64,000 nt of DNA, taken from Halobacillus litoralis (GTDB lineage: Bacteria > Bacillota > Bacilli > Bacillales > Halobacillaceae). Positions within the stretch are counted from its first letter, which is position 1. Every line of letters begins with the position of its first letter. Both the position numbers and the translations under genes were made by a program. Of this stretch, positions 25,983 through 35,058 are shown one piece after another. Below the pieces are notes generated by a model, which worked only from the letters and a program-made list of their open reading frames with translations, had not been told where the DNA came from and searched no databases. The stretch lies in assembly GCF_009856415.1 (NCBI RefSeq), contig NZ_WMEZ01000006.1:124001-188000 (forward strand), given 5' to 3'.

Positions 25983-26894
25983 ATGTTTCATTGGTTTAAG
26001 AAAAACAAGAAGGGATCGATGACCATCATCATCACAGTATTGTCTCTTGCCATTATCGGAGCTTGTACTGTTGGACCTGACAAAGCGGAAGCAAAAAGTT
26101 GGAAGAGTGAGATGAATCAGACGAAGGATTTAAAGTATTCCGTAGAGGCAACCGTACGCCTTTACATTCAACTGTGTAAAGAGGAGAAAGAATGGCTTGC
26201 CTTCTCAGATGCCTTAGAAAAGATTGATGCCTTAAGCAAAGTCGAAGCGATGGATCTTTACTTGGAGAGCTATTACAAAAAAGTGAAGCCGAGAGATATT
26301 ATTGAAATCGTTAACGGGGTGTATGGCATTGACCTTAAGGCGGTTTCTGACCTTGGTGTCGGCAAGCAGACAAGCACCTATTCTGACGAAGTGCTTGGCC
26401 TGGTGAGACAAGCATTGGATGAAGAAGATAGTGATGAGGACATCTCCAATATGGAAAAAGTAGAAGTCATGGACTTATACTGGAAGGCCTTCGATGGAAA
26501 AATGTCTGGCGATGAAATAAGGAAGATGATCAACTCGATCTTCGGTATCAATTTAGCAGGCATTTCCGGGCTTGAAGGGACAGGCGTTGCACTTTTTTCC
26601 AAAGAACAGTGGATTTCTCAATATGAAAATGATCTGTTTGTTGTCCATACAGGAGCGGATGATGTAGATGTGTGGGTTTATCCGACGGATCACTTCAAGG
26701 AGCAGACGGGATTGGAAGAGAACCCTCGTGCATTGAAAGTAGCCCTGAGCGCTTTGGGCTTTGAATATAGTGAAGAGAAAGAAGCGCTCTACTACGCTAA
26801 TCCTACAGGGAAGTCTGTGCCTGACAACTTCAAAGGGCAGACGCTTGGGACGATCATCGGTGTCATCAAGGAAAACTATAAGGATTTGAACTGA
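25983..26894 (+). CDS. Lipoprotein with two internal helical repeats, unknown function
   Basis: A 303-residue protein. The start is the ATG after GGAGGG. A basic N-terminus and hydrophobic stretch end in IIGAC, a plausible lipobox. Two copies of a motif of about 40 residues follow each other: KVEAMDLYLESYYKK...DIIEIVNGVYGIDL and KVEVMDLYWKAFDGK...EIRKMINSIFGINL. They are separated by a DE-rich linker (about 135-150). A C-terminal alpha/beta part (about 205-303) contains ALKVALSALGFEYSEEKEALYY. I know no family for it. It is monocistronic with a strong terminator. Confidence 0.7.
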   Translation: MFHWFKKNKKGSMTIIITVLSLAIIGACTVGPDKAEAKSWKSEMNQTKDLKYSVEATVRLYIQLCKEEKEWLAFSDALEKIDALSKVEAMDLYLESYYKKVKPRDIIEIVNGVYGIDLKAVSDLGVGKQTSTYSDEVLGLVRQALDEEDSDEDISNMEKVEVMDLYWKAFDGKMSGDEIRKMINSIFGINLAGISGLEGTGVALFSKEQWISQYENDLFVVHTGADDVDVWVYPTDHFKEQTGLEENPRALKVALSALGFEYSEEKEALYYANPTGKSVPDNFKGQTLGTIIGVIKENYKDLN

Positions 26895-26915
26895 AGAAAT
26901 CCCATGGGTTAAAAA

Positions 26916-26966
26916 AGACGGTGGCCTCTCATGCTTGAATAAAGCAGAGACAGCCACCATTTTTAT
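26916..26966. terminator. Intrinsic terminator
   Basis: A long imperfect stem (GGTGGC...CTC with GAG...GCCACC) is followed by a T run. It lies between the converging lipoprotein and Nudix genes. Confidence 0.78.
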
Positions 26967-27583
26967 TTTTTCAGGATATCCACAAAATGAGAGATGATTC
27001 TTGCCGTCATCCCCCAGATCACTTTATCCCCATAAATATAAAAGTATTCTTCCAGCTGACGTGTCCGCCAGTTGTATTCTTCTCCGCCTGGAATCAAATC
27101 AAAGGGGAAATTCGCCTCCGGCTGGGCTTCGAAGTGGACGTAATGGATGCGCGGTCCATTTTCCATGAAAAAGGAAAGCGGCACCGTAAACACTTCACGT
27201 ACCTCATCGGGGTTCCGGACGAGTTCGTCTTCGGTCACATTAAGATATCCTGCAAATGTGTAGACGATCATTCCGAACGGGGAAATCAAGTAATCCAGCG
27301 GGTGAACTTCTGTGAACTGACCTGACTCGACGCCTAATTCCTCTTCCGTCTCCCGGATTGCGGCCTGTTTGGCAGAAGGATCCTCAGGGTCGATTTTCCC
27401 ACCTGGAAAACAAATCTCTCCCGGTTGTCTTCTCAGCTGATGGGAACGCACTTCGAAGACCACATGAAGCTCACCGTTTTTCTCGATGATCGGTAAAAGG
27501 ACAGCGAACTTGCGGAACTGTTCGTGTCCAAGAACAGAGGGGTCATGTTTTTTCACTGTCTCAAAAATGGTTTTTGCGTCCAT
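26963..27583 (-). CDS. Nudix hydrolase, CoA pyrophosphatase type (NudL/YeaB-like)
   Basis: Hydrolyses a nucleoside-diphosphate-linked compound; relatives cleave CoA to 3',5'-ADP and phosphopantetheine. It has 206 residues. The Nudix box is complete: GGKIDPEDPSAKQAAIRETEEELGV (G, E, REXXEE). The preceding LRRQPGEICFPGG matches the UPF0035/NudL signature of CoA pyrophosphatases, LLTxR..LRxHxGQvaFPGG-like, with substitutions (E for Q). The start is the ATG 6 nt after GACGAGGTG. It is monocistronic. Confidence 0.88.
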   Translation of the reverse strand: MDAKTIFETVKKHDPSVLGHEQFRKFAVLLPIIEKNGELHVVFEVRSHQLRRQPGEICFPGGKIDPEDPSAKQAAIRETEEELGVESGQFTEVHPLDYLISPFGMIVYTFAGYLNVTEDELVRNPDEVREVFTVPLSFFMENGPRIHYVHFEAQPEANFPFDLIPGGEEYNWRTRQLEEYFYIYGDKVIWGMTARIISHFVDILKK

Positions 27584-27631
27584 AGTTTTCACCTCGTCCT
27601 TTTACTATACCAGAACATCCTTTGGAATAGA

Positions 27632-27659
27632 AAAGAGGCACTCATCAGAGCGCCTCTTT
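27632..27659 (-). terminator. Terminator at the end of the Bce-type module
   Basis: AAAGAGGC(A)CTC-N4-GAG(C)GCCTCTTT overlaps the permease stop codon. Confidence 0.65.
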
Positions 27660-29588
27660 AATGATTTTTCTGTAATAAAGAACAGACAGCAGTCCAAAAA
27701 TGGAGTAGAAAGCCGTGTATAGCCCCATGACGATCAGCATCGGTGCCCATAGTTCGGTTCCGAAGAAGAACCACCCCGACTTGACCGCAAAGTAGCTGTG
27801 CAGGAGTCCGATCAGTAATGGTATACCGAAGTTGAACAACTGCTTCCCTTGGATTCCACGCAAAAGATCACCACGGGTAAAGCCGAGTTTTCTTAGAATC
27901 GTATAGCTTCCTTTTTCATCTTCCCCTTCATCCATCTGCTTAAAGTAAAGCACACATCCAGACGTTATTAGGAAGGTGAGGCCGAGGAAGCCGACGATGA
28001 ACATGACGAGACCCATGTTTTGCTTCTGAGACATCGCGCTGTACCATTGGGAGCCGTTCTCTCTCCCTTCATCCAATCCCATATCAGCGAAAATGTCATA
28101 AGCCTCTTCCTGTTTTCCTGAATCTTCAAGGTTCACGCCTGTATAAAGGTTGGATTTCGTCTGGATCTCAGGGTTATAGTTTTGGCTTAGCTCTTCGAAT
28201 AACGCTTCATCAACAACGCCGATTGGAAGTCCCCCTGCGACGTAGTAGGAGGAGAGCAGGTAATCTTCTTCCAGCCCTTGATAATCCAGTTCACGCCAGT
28301 TTCCATCCAATAAAATTTGTGCCTTCCCTCCATCATGAAGGGAGATGAAGGACTGCATCAGATCCGTATAGCCGGTGAGCTTCATTTCTCCTTCATCGAG
28401 TTCGATCTCGTCTGTGTGAACTTCACTGATGACGGGGAAGGTCGTCTGTTCGGTGTTGAAGTTCAACTCTTCTAAATTTGCATCGAGGATGTCCTTGACG
28501 TTAAATTCCGCTTCATAAACAGGGATACGCTTTTCTGTATAGGCGATCCCTTCCTCTTCCAGACGTTCCATAAACCCAGCTGCCTTCTCTGGGTCGATGA
28601 TCGAAAAATCATCAGGAACCGTCGTTTCTGCCAGTTTTTCGGCTGAATAATAGGAAATATACGTAAGCGAAAGCAATCCGATCGCAAGCGCCGACACCGT
28701 CGTAATCACCGTCAGCAAAAAAGCATTCGACTTCATCCGAAACATGACGGACGACAAGGATAACACTTCATTGATGTTCAAATAGCCGTTTTTATTTTTG
28801 CGGATCAAGTTGGATACAAAGCGTACCGATCCTTTATACAAAAAGTACGTTCCGATGATGACGGACCCTAAAATATAAAGCATAGCCAGATAAAAGCCGT
28901 TGATCGTTGTAATGCTGCCTTCAAACAGCTGGGAGGACAAATAATATCCGGAGGCAATTAACCCAATGCCGAGGATGCCCATCAGATGTTCCCACACGGA
29001 TAACTTCTTCACTTTCCCTTGAGCGCTTGAAGTAACACGGAAAAGGGATAGAATCGACTGTCTGTGAATGAACAGATAGTTCGTCGCCATGATGACGAGA
29101 TAGATTCCAGCGAAAACGATCAGTGTCTGGAAAAAGGCCTGGGTGGAAAAGTTTAGCTCAGCGATTTCATCTACGCCGACGACACGGAAGAAGCTCATAA
29201 GGATCAACTTGGATATCGCAAAGCCGATGAATATTCCGATGGCAAGAGATCCAAAATAGATGATTAAATTTTCGATACCTAAAATTCGTGCGATGCGGTT
29301 TTTCGTCATCCCAATCAGTTGGAACAAACCGATTTCCTTACTTCTCCGTTTAATGAACAACGCATTGGCATAAAACAGGAAAATGGCCACGATCGCAATC
29401 AGGAGAATGGAGGCAACCCTGACCGCTGCTTCGCCTTTGATCGAGCCTTCCTGACTCATCGACGGGTCATACTGCAAGGTGACGAACGAAAAGTACAACG
29501 CGACACTGAAAATGAGTGCAAATACATAGAGGTAGTAGTTTTTCAGGTTCTTTTTCAAGTTGCGTAAGATGAGCTGATTAATGTTCAT
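27645..29588 (-). CDS. Bce-type ABC transporter permease (peptide antibiotic sensing/resistance)
   Basis: A 647-residue permease of the BceB/YxdM/PsdB group. Architecture: one helix at the N-terminus, an FtsX block of three helices (about 55-165), further helices (about 200-300), the large extracellular domain that defines the family (about 310-510), and three C-terminal helices. It works with the ATPase encoded just upstream to free lipid-II-cycle intermediates from bound peptides, and it relays flux to the sensor kinase. The start is the ATG of [10 protein letters not shown], overlapping the ATPase stop by 11 nt. The peptide recognised cannot be told. Confidence 0.9.
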   Translation of the reverse strand: MNINQLILRNLKKNLKNYYLYVFALIFSVALYFSFVTLQYDPSMSQEGSIKGEAAVRVASILLIAIVAIFLFYANALFIKRRSKEIGLFQLIGMTKNRIARILGIENLIIYFGSLAIGIFIGFAISKLILMSFFRVVGVDEIAELNFSTQAFFQTLIVFAGIYLVIMATNYLFIHRQSILSLFRVTSSAQGKVKKLSVWEHLMGILGIGLIASGYYLSSQLFEGSITTINGFYLAMLYILGSVIIGTYFLYKGSVRFVSNLIRKNKNGYLNINEVLSLSSVMFRMKSNAFLLTVITTVSALAIGLLSLTYISYYSAEKLAETTVPDDFSIIDPEKAAGFMERLEEEGIAYTEKRIPVYEAEFNVKDILDANLEELNFNTEQTTFPVISEVHTDEIELDEGEMKLTGYTDLMQSFISLHDGGKAQILLDGNWRELDYQGLEEDYLLSSYYVAGGLPIGVVDEALFEELSQNYNPEIQTKSNLYTGVNLEDSGKQEEAYDIFADMGLDEGRENGSQWYSAMSQKQNMGLVMFIVGFLGLTFLITSGCVLYFKQMDEGEDEKGSYTILRKLGFTRGDLLRGIQGKQLFNFGIPLLIGLLHSYFAVKSGWFFFGTELWAPMLIVMGLYTAFYSIFGLLSVLYYRKIIKEAL

Positions 29589-30339
29589 ACTGCACACCGC
29601 CAAGCACACCTTGGGTTTTCATGATGTCCTTCAAAAACGTCTGTCTCGCCTGGTCGCCTTTATTGAGCTGGGTGTAAATCTGACCATCACGGATGAAAAT
29701 GACGCGGCTGCTGTAGCTGGCGGCGACAGGGTCGTGGGTGACCATCGCAATCGTCGCCTCGCGCTTTTTGTTCATGTCACTCAGCTTATCTAAAAGGTCG
29801 GAAGCCGATTTCGAATCGAGCGCTCCCGTCGGTTCATCGGCGAAGATGATGCTTGGTTCGTGGATGAATGCTCGTGCGGCTGAGGTGCGCTGTTTCTGAC
29901 CCCCGGAAATCTCATTCGGATATTTATGATGGATGTCATCAATACCGAGTTCCTTCGCTACCGATTCAAATTTTGCCTGTGCCTCTTTTTTTGACACTTT
30001 GGAAATCGATAGTGGAAGGAGGATATTCTCTTTAACTGTCAATGTGTCTAACAGATTATACTCCTGAAAAATAAAGCCGAGGTGATGCTTGCGGAACTCA
30101 GCAAGCTTCTTGTCTTTTTGCCCCGTAATCTCCTGACCGTCAATCGTTATCGTCCCGTGACTTACGCGGTCGATGGAGGATAAGACGTTTAAGAGCGTCG
30201 TTTTCCCTGACCCTGATGCGCCCATGATCGTGACGAACTCTCCGCGCTGGATGGAAAGGTCAATGCCTTCCAAGACGTGCTGTTTCATAAACTTGTTGCC
30301 GTAACTTTTATGGATCTTTCGTGCGACTAGTAAACTCAT
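29578..30339 (-). CDS. Bce-type ABC transporter ATPase
   Basis: A 253-residue ATPase of the MacB/BceA branch. Walker A is GASGSGKTT (about 40-48), the Q loop is [13 protein letters not shown], the signature is [15 protein letters not shown] (ISGGQ for LSGGQ), Walker B is [14 protein letters not shown], and the H loop is AMVTHDP. It energises the neighbouring permease. GAAGGGGGTAAC precedes the ATG. The 99-bp gap to the kinase gene, with a strong dyad, suggests an inducible promoter here, as in other Bce modules. Confidence 0.95.
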   Translation of the reverse strand: MSLLVARKIHKSYGNKFMKQHVLEGIDLSIQRGEFVTIMGASGSGKTTLLNVLSSIDRVSHGTITIDGQEITGQKDKKLAEFRKHHLGFIFQEYNLLDTLTVKENILLPLSISKVSKKEAQAKFESVAKELGIDDIHHKYPNEISGGQKQRTSAARAFIHEPSIIFADEPTGALDSKSASDLLDKLSDMNKKREATIAMVTHDPVAASYSSRVIFIRDGQIYTQLNKGDQARQTFLKDIMKTQGVLGGVQYEH

Positions 30340-30423
30340 TTCGTTACCCCCTTCATTCTATGACTTTATTGTAGAACCACTCGAAGTCTTTTTCCTTCGA
30401 TTCATCTAACAAAATGACGGAAG

Positions 30424-30447
30424 CATGTGACAGTTTCGTCACATGCT
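30424..30447. promoter_or_regulatory. Candidate response-regulator operator upstream of the Bce transporter genes
   Basis: GCATGTGAC-N6-GTCACATGC is a perfect 9-bp dyad that overlaps the kinase 3' end. On the minus strand it lies about 75 bp above a TACAAT -10 box that lacks a good -35, which is the layout of an activator-dependent promoter. It could also be a weak terminator of the kinase gene. Confidence 0.65.
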
Positions 30448-31443
30448 CCGAAGCTTCGTAAATTCATTCGGTTCCGGGAACAGGAGGATGAAGGTTGTAC
30501 CTTTTCCAAGTTCGGATTGCACTTCGATGTCGATCTTCAAAGCTTCCCGGATCCGGTCCGTCAAATAGAGGCCCATGCCAGTCGCAGCTTGATCCTGATG
30601 AGCCGTCGTAGAAGTGAATCCTTTTTCAAAAATGCGTGGAAGGTCCCTTGGATCGATGCCGCGCCCCTCATCCTGGAACATAAGCTTTATACGACCGGCT
30701 TCTTCCATACTTGTGATGGTAATTTCCGATTCCTCACTGTATTTAATCGCGTTCGTCATCAGCTGTCTGCAGATGAAGGCGAGCCATTTCGCATCGGTCA
30801 GCACGCTTTCAGCTTGAAGGTCAATATCAAAGCCGATCCCTTTTTGCATGCACCATGACTGGAGCGATTTGATTTCATTGAATAGCAGTGGCTCAAGCTC
30901 CACTTCTTCGATATAAAGGTCGTTTTCGATAAAAGGAATCCGCTTCTGATGCAGCTGCTGATCAAGAAGCAGGTGGATACGCATCCACTCGAACGTCAGC
31001 TGGGACCTCAACTTATAATCGTCGATACGATCGATGATCAACCGCATCGCAGTCATTGGTGTCTTCACATCGTGGATCCATGATAAAAGTTCGTCTTTTT
31101 CCTGTTCGAGAAGACTTTGGTTATAAGAAGCTTCCTGCTTCAACCGTTCCATCTGATCGCGTACATTTGTCTCTATCACCGACTCAAAAGGACTGTCTGC
31201 TTCAGGGAACGTCGTCAAATCGAGGTCGTTGTCCCGGTCTTCCAGTTCCATATAGAAGCGGGTTTCTTTGCGATAACGGATGAAAAGGAAAAAAACCACG
31301 AGAAGACCTGATAAAAATATGTAGTAGATGATGGACGAAAGCGGTACGGTCTGGTCAACGAATGCAACGAACAGGGCGAGCAGCTGGAGGATGACAATCA
31401 GCAAAATCCAGCTGATGCGTTCAGCCAGGAATTTCCGAATCAT
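30439..31443 (-). CDS. BceS-type intramembrane-sensing histidine kinase
   Basis: A 334-residue kinase. Two N-terminal helices (about 12-30 and 38-58) are joined by a very short extracellular loop, the mark of intramembrane sensing, where the signal comes from the transporter. The H box is SWIHDVKTPMTAMRL (phospho-His about 124). The N box is QLMTNAIKYS, and the G boxes are FQDEGRGIDPRDLP and ATGMGLYLTDRI. Its start overlaps the end of the response-regulator gene by 4 nt. Confidence 0.94.
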   Translation of the reverse strand: MIRKFLAERISWILLIVILQLLALFVAFVDQTVPLSSIIYYIFLSGLLVVFFLFIRYRKETRFYMELEDRDNDLDLTTFPEADSPFESVIETNVRDQMERLKQEASYNQSLLEQEKDELLSWIHDVKTPMTAMRLIIDRIDDYKLRSQLTFEWMRIHLLLDQQLHQKRIPFIENDLYIEEVELEPLLFNEIKSLQSWCMQKGIGFDIDLQAESVLTDAKWLAFICRQLMTNAIKYSEESEITITSMEEAGRIKLMFQDEGRGIDPRDLPRIFEKGFTSTTAHQDQAATGMGLYLTDRIREALKIDIEVQSELGKGTTFILLFPEPNEFTKLRSM

Positions 31444-32123
31444 GACTCATCCCTCGCGACATACCCTTGCCCAACTTTCGTTTCAATGGATTCACCAAGC
31501 CCGAGGTCTGCAAGCTTTTTGCGTAGCCGATTGACGTTGACGGTGAGCGTGTTGTCACTGACGAATCGTTCGTCTTCCCACAAACGATGGATGATTTCCT
31601 CTCGGCTGACAATTTTGCTTTTTTTTTCGATCAGCTGCTTTAAGATGAGCATTTCATTTTTTGTAAGATCGACGGTTCCATCGTCATTCGAGACCCGGTT
31701 CCGTTCATAGTCGATGGTCGCACCAAGCCATGTTTTCAATTCATTCTGGTCGTTATTGTAGTTATAAACCCGCCGAAGGATCGCCTGGATTTTCGCAATC
31801 AGCACATCAAAGTGGAACGGTTTTTGTACAAAATCGTCCGCACCAAGGTTCATCGACATCACCATGTCTGTCGGATGGTCCCTGGATGACAGGAAGATGA
31901 TCGGCACATTGGAATGCTCACGGATCATCCGGCACCAGTGGAAGCCGTCAAACTTCGGAAGCTGAATATCGATGATGACGAGATGGGGATCGACATTCGT
32001 GAATACATCCATTACCCGGCTGAAGTCATGGATGCCATGGACTTCATACGACCACTGAGATAGACGATCGACCATCTCGTGAAAAAGCGTGCGGTCATCT
32101 TCAATTAAGAGCAGTTTGAACAA
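31440..32123 (-). CDS. BceR-type OmpR-family response regulator
   Basis: A 227-residue regulator. The receiver domain (1-115) has the acidic pair EDD (8-10), phospho-acceptor D52 (VIIDIQLP) and the signalling K in VQKPFH. The winged-helix DNA-binding domain (about 130-227) ends NTLTVNVNRLRKKL. A TTG start is chosen because AAAGGTGG lies 8 nt upstream and the protein then begins MFKLLLIEDD, as in homologues; frames with GTG four codons earlier overlap the site. It should activate the transporter promoter via the dyad at 30424-30447. Confidence 0.92.
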   Translation of the reverse strand: MFKLLLIEDDRTLFHEMVDRLSQWSYEVHGIHDFSRVMDVFTNVDPHLVIIDIQLPKFDGFHWCRMIREHSNVPIIFLSSRDHPTDMVMSMNLGADDFVQKPFHFDVLIAKIQAILRRVYNYNNDQNELKTWLGATIDYERNRVSNDDGTVDLTKNEMLILKQLIEKKSKIVSREEIIHRLWEDERFVSDNTLTVNVNRLRKKLADLGLGESIETKVGQGYVARDES

Positions 32124-32331
32124 AAGGGACACCACCTTTCCGTATTTTACCTTTTCTCAGTATAGCAAAAGTGCAGGTGTCTACGCATTTTATTACGAAA
32201 AAGCGGTAGTGTAGTAAAAATATTTTGACCATTCCGTCAAATCCTCTTTAAAAAAGGTGGGGATGGGCGTACAATGGATACTAATATTCAAAGACCATTA
32301 TAAAAGAAACCATAGAAGAGGAGTCATGAAA

Positions 32332-33393
32332 ATGTCATTGAACATCGTTGAAGCATCCCATAAAAAAGCCAAACCAGAAAGTGAAAAGATTCCTTTTGGA
32401 CGTACCTTCACGGATCACATGTTTGTGATGGATTACGAAGAAAATAAAGGCTGGCACGAACCGCGGATTGTCCCTTATGAACCGCTGACACTCGATCCTG
32501 CCGCGATGATTTTCCATTATGGACAAACCGTTTTTGAAGGATTGAAAGCATACCGCACCGATGATGATCGTGTCCTTCTTTTCCGTCCCGAGAAAAACTT
32601 CGAACGACTGAACTTGTCGAGTGACCGCTTGAGCATTCCGCCGGTCGATGAACAAGAGGTGCTCGGTTACTTGAAAGAATTGGTCCAGCTCGAAAAGGAT
32701 TGGGTCCCTTCTTTTGAAGGAACATCGCTATACATACGACCATTTATTATTGCGACAGAACCGAGCCTTGCGGTGGCTCCGTCTAAATCATATAAACTGA
32801 TGATCATCTTATCGCCAGTCGGGCCGTATTTCTCAGGTGGCATCAAGCCGGTAACCATAAACGTAGAAGACAAATTCACCCGTGCTGTCAAAGGCGGTAC
32901 AGGCATGGCGAAAACTGCCGGCAACTACTCTTCCGGCTATCAGGCTCAAGCGAAAGCCGTAGAAGAAGGGAACAATGACGTCCTATGGCTTGATGGGGTA
33001 GAAAAGCGCTACATCGAAGAAGTTGGCAGTATGAATATCTTTTTCAAAATCGATGGAGAAATTGTGACCCCATCATTGAGTGGAAGCATTCTGCAGGGGA
33101 TTACGCGTACGTCGATTCTTGAACTTCTGCGTAAGTGGGAGGTTCCTGTGAACGAGCGCCGTATATCGATTGATGAACTGTACCAGGCCTACGAAGACGG
33201 CAAGCTTGAGGAAGCCTTCGGAACAGGTACCGCCGCCGTCATATCGCCGGTCGGTGAACTGAACTGGCTCGGTAAGAAGATGGTCATCAATGACCACGAA
33301 ATCGGTGCCTTGTCGCAAGAACTCTATGATACGATTACTGGGATTCAACGGGGAAGAAAAGACGATCGCTATGGTTGGACAGTGGAAGTATAG
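32332..33393 (+). CDS. ilvE: Branched-chain amino acid aminotransferase
   Basis: A PLP enzyme that interconverts leucine, isoleucine and valine with their 2-oxo acids, for both synthesis and breakdown and to feed branched fatty acid formation. It has 354 residues and fold type IV. The PLP lysine region is GGTGMAKTAGNYSSGY. The phosphate-binding region is EEVGSMNIFF, and GSILQGITRTSILELL follows. Of two ATGs six nt apart, the second is chosen because GAGGAG is 8 nt before it. The gene stands alone with a terminator. It corresponds to B. subtilis YbgE/YwaA. Confidence 0.96.
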   Translation: MSLNIVEASHKKAKPESEKIPFGRTFTDHMFVMDYEENKGWHEPRIVPYEPLTLDPAAMIFHYGQTVFEGLKAYRTDDDRVLLFRPEKNFERLNLSSDRLSIPPVDEQEVLGYLKELVQLEKDWVPSFEGTSLYIRPFIIATEPSLAVAPSKSYKLMIILSPVGPYFSGGIKPVTINVEDKFTRAVKGGTGMAKTAGNYSSGYQAQAKAVEEGNNDVLWLDGVEKRYIEEVGSMNIFFKIDGEIVTPSLSGSILQGITRTSILELLRKWEVPVNERRISIDELYQAYEDGKLEEAFGTGTAAVISPVGELNWLGKKMVINDHEIGALSQELYDTITGIQRGRKDDRYGWTVEV

Positions 33394-33398
33394 AAGGA

Positions 33399-33430
33399 AA
33401 GCCTCAGGTGTTGGTGCCTGAGGCCTTTTT
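33399..33430. terminator. Intrinsic terminator of ilvE
   Basis: GCCTCAGG-N8-CCTGAGGC is followed by TTTTT. It overlaps the end of the converging small gene. Confidence 0.88.
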
Positions 33431-33614
33431 AATGCTCGTTTGTTTTTCGATTGAAGAGTTCCATCAGCAACATCAGGACAAAATAAAGGACAAAAACGAT
33501 GGCAAGGCTCACAAACCAATCGAATTTCTTATGGAGAAAAGGACTACTTATAATGACAAGTAGAAGAAAAATAAATCGGGCGATGTCTTTGTTCTTTTTC
33601 CGTCGCGTGGACAT
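33429..33614 (-). CDS. Small two-helix membrane protein
   Basis: A 61-residue protein. The ATG lies 6 nt after GGAGGG; the longer frame upstream has low-complexity, unlikely sequence. A basic N-terminus (MSTRRKKNKD) is followed by helix 1 (IARFIFLLLVIISSPF), a short loop (LHKKFDW) and helix 2 (FVSLAIVFVLYFVLMLLMELF). I know no family. It lies divergent to the split sigma-factor genes. Confidence 0.65.
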   Translation of the reverse strand: MSTRRKKNKDIARFIFLLLVIISSPFLHKKFDWFVSLAIVFVLYFVLMLLMELFNRKTNEH

Positions 33615-33775
33615 CGTATCCCTCCTTTTTCTTTCCTCTAACCCAATATCTCTATCCTTAACCTTTTTAAACCAAAGGGGTTTAGACGAACAAAAGAGAA
33701 TAAAAATAGAAACACCCATATCTTTTTTACGGAGTTTTCCGTTATAGCTGTGAGAGGTCGAAAGGAGTGTGAAAG

Positions 33776-34024
33776 GTGGAACTGAATACAAGTCATTCCG
33801 ATGGGAAGTGTGGTCTTGAGGAGGTCGAGAAGGACTATGATAAACTTTTACGCTATTGTCTTTTCTTAACACGTGATGAATGGGACGGAAAAGACCTTGC
33901 CCAGGAGTCGGTTGCAAGGGCGTTTGAGCACTATGATGCCGATGAAATCAGACCAGCTCTGCTTAAGAAAATCGCCTACCATGTTTGGGTGGATCAAAAA
34001 CGCATGGAGAAAAAGAACATGTGA
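33776..34024 (+). CDS. Sigma-70 family region 2 protein, N-terminal half of a split sigma factor
   Basis: An 82-residue protein containing only sigma region 2: YDKLLRYCLFLTRDEWDGKDLAQESVARAFEHY is the core-binding and -10 recognition helix pair of ECF-like factors. It begins with GTG, 8 nt after AAAGGAG. It ends in a TGA that overlaps the ATG of the next gene (TGATG). Region 4 is missing here and is found in the next frame. It may be a real two-subunit sigma factor (as SigO/RsoA of B. subtilis, but in the opposite gene order), a programmed frameshift, or a frameshift mutation or sequencing error. Confidence 0.75.
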   Translation: MELNTSHSDGKCGLEEVEKDYDKLLRYCLFLTRDEWDGKDLAQESVARAFEHYDADEIRPALLKKIAYHVWVDQKRMEKKNM

Positions 34025-34431
34025 TGGAGAGAACGGCTGATGACTTTGTGAAAAAAGAAAAGACTGTCAATGAAACATTGGTTCAGCTTATATTAGAAAA
34101 GTTGACGGTGAAGCAGATGCTTACATTTGTTTTAAAAGAAGCTTTTCATTATAAAATTGCAGAAATTGCAGACCTGCTCCAAATGAAAGAAACAGGAGTC
34201 AAGGCTTTATTGAAACGTTCACGGGACAATTTGCATAGGTGTCCAGAAACAGAAAGGCTTCATGTGATGCGTACCCGCTCAGAAGACGACCTTCTCTACC
34301 AAACATTGTTCAGAACGCTCACCATTCAGGACCCAACCGTACTGATTGAAAAAATTCCGATTCTCCTCAAACCTGCTTCCAGAAATCAGCGCCCAAATTC
34401 ACCTTTAAACGACCTCTCTTTAGCAGCATAA
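34024..34431 (+). CDS. Sigma-70 family region 4 protein, C-terminal half of a split sigma factor
   Basis: A 135-residue protein. Region 4 helix-turn-helix is at about residues 30-68 ([44 protein letters not shown]), which would contact the -35 element. A tail of about 65 residues without a recognised domain follows. The ATG overlaps the stop of the region 2 gene by one base, and the frame is -1 relative to it. There is no strong ribosome binding site of its own, only GGAG 14 nt upstream, so translation probably depends on coupling or frameshifting. A clpP gene follows 16 bp later. Confidence 0.75.
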   Translation: MERTADDFVKKEKTVNETLVQLILEKLTVKQMLTFVLKEAFHYKIAEIADLLQMKETGVKALLKRSRDNLHRCPETERLHVMRTRSEDDLLYQTLFRTLTIQDPTVLIEKIPILLKPASRNQRPNSPLNDLSLAA

Positions 34432-34447
34432 AGGAGGAAAAAATCCG

Positions 34448-35029
34448 ATGAATACGATACCTTATGTCATTGAACAGACAAGTAGAGGAGAGAGGTCCTA
34501 CGACATTTACTCCCGGCTTTTAAAAGACCGGATCGTGATGGTAAGTGAAGAAATCAACGATCACATGGCCAACAGCATCGTCGCTCAGCTCCTATATCTT
34601 GCAGCCGATGATCCGGAAAAGGATATATCTTTGTATATCAACAGTCCAGGAGGATCGACGACTGCTGGATTTTCAATTTTGGATACGATGCAGTATATCC
34701 AGCCTGACGTGCGCACGATCTGTACTGGAATGGCGGCGTCTTTTGGAGCCATGCTTTTATTGGCAGGTACAAAAGGGAAGCGGTATGCTCTGCCGAATAG
34801 TGAAATTATGATTCACCAGCCGCTCGGGGGAGCTCGCGGGCAGGCAGCTGACATTGAAATTTCAGCCAAACGAATCATCAAATTGAGGCAGCATATCAAT
34901 GAAATCATCGCTGAACGCACCGGGCAGCCGGTGGAAAAGGTGGCAGAAGATACAGATCGGGATTATTTTATGAGTGCAGAAGAGGCGAAGGAATACGGAA
35001 TCGTCGATGCGATTGTTCATAAAAAATAG
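34448..35029 (+). CDS. clpP: ATP-dependent Clp protease proteolytic subunit (ClpP), probably a paralogue
   Basis: A 193-residue serine peptidase that assembles as a double heptameric barrel and degrades proteins fed by Clp ATPases. The catalytic triad is present at standard positions: S98 (GMAASFGAM), H123 (MIHQPLGG) and D172 (DRDYFMS). The SPGGS oxyanion loop is present. The usual GMAASMGAFLLAAG reads [14 protein letters not shown] here, and it lacks a CtsR box upstream. Together with cotranscription behind a sigma factor, this suggests a second, specialised ClpP rather than the housekeeping copy. AAGGAGGAAAAA precedes the ATG. Confidence 0.92.
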   Translation: MNTIPYVIEQTSRGERSYDIYSRLLKDRIVMVSEEINDHMANSIVAQLLYLAADDPEKDISLYINSPGGSTTAGFSILDTMQYIQPDVRTICTGMAASFGAMLLLAGTKGKRYALPNSEIMIHQPLGGARGQAADIEISAKRIIKLRQHINEIIAERTGQPVEKVAEDTDRDYFMSAEEAKEYGIVDAIVHKK

Positions 35030-35058
35030 AAAAACCGCCCACGCCGGGCGGTTTTTTT
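35030..35058. terminator. Intrinsic terminator of clpP
   Basis: AAAAACCGCCC-N5-GGGCGGTTTTTTT lies between the converging clpP and dapA genes. Confidence 0.92.

Noticed and set aside
33615-33917. N-terminal 100-codon extension of the small membrane protein at 33429-33614
   Set aside because: The extension runs under the sigma-factor gene on the other strand and lacks a site; GGAGGG fixes the start at 33614.
34000-34026. Classical -1 slippery heptamer (A AAA AAG) at the sigma-factor junction
   Set aside because: The sequence reads G AAA AAG in the first frame, so the P-site tRNA would mispair at one base; slippage is possible but not supported enough to call.
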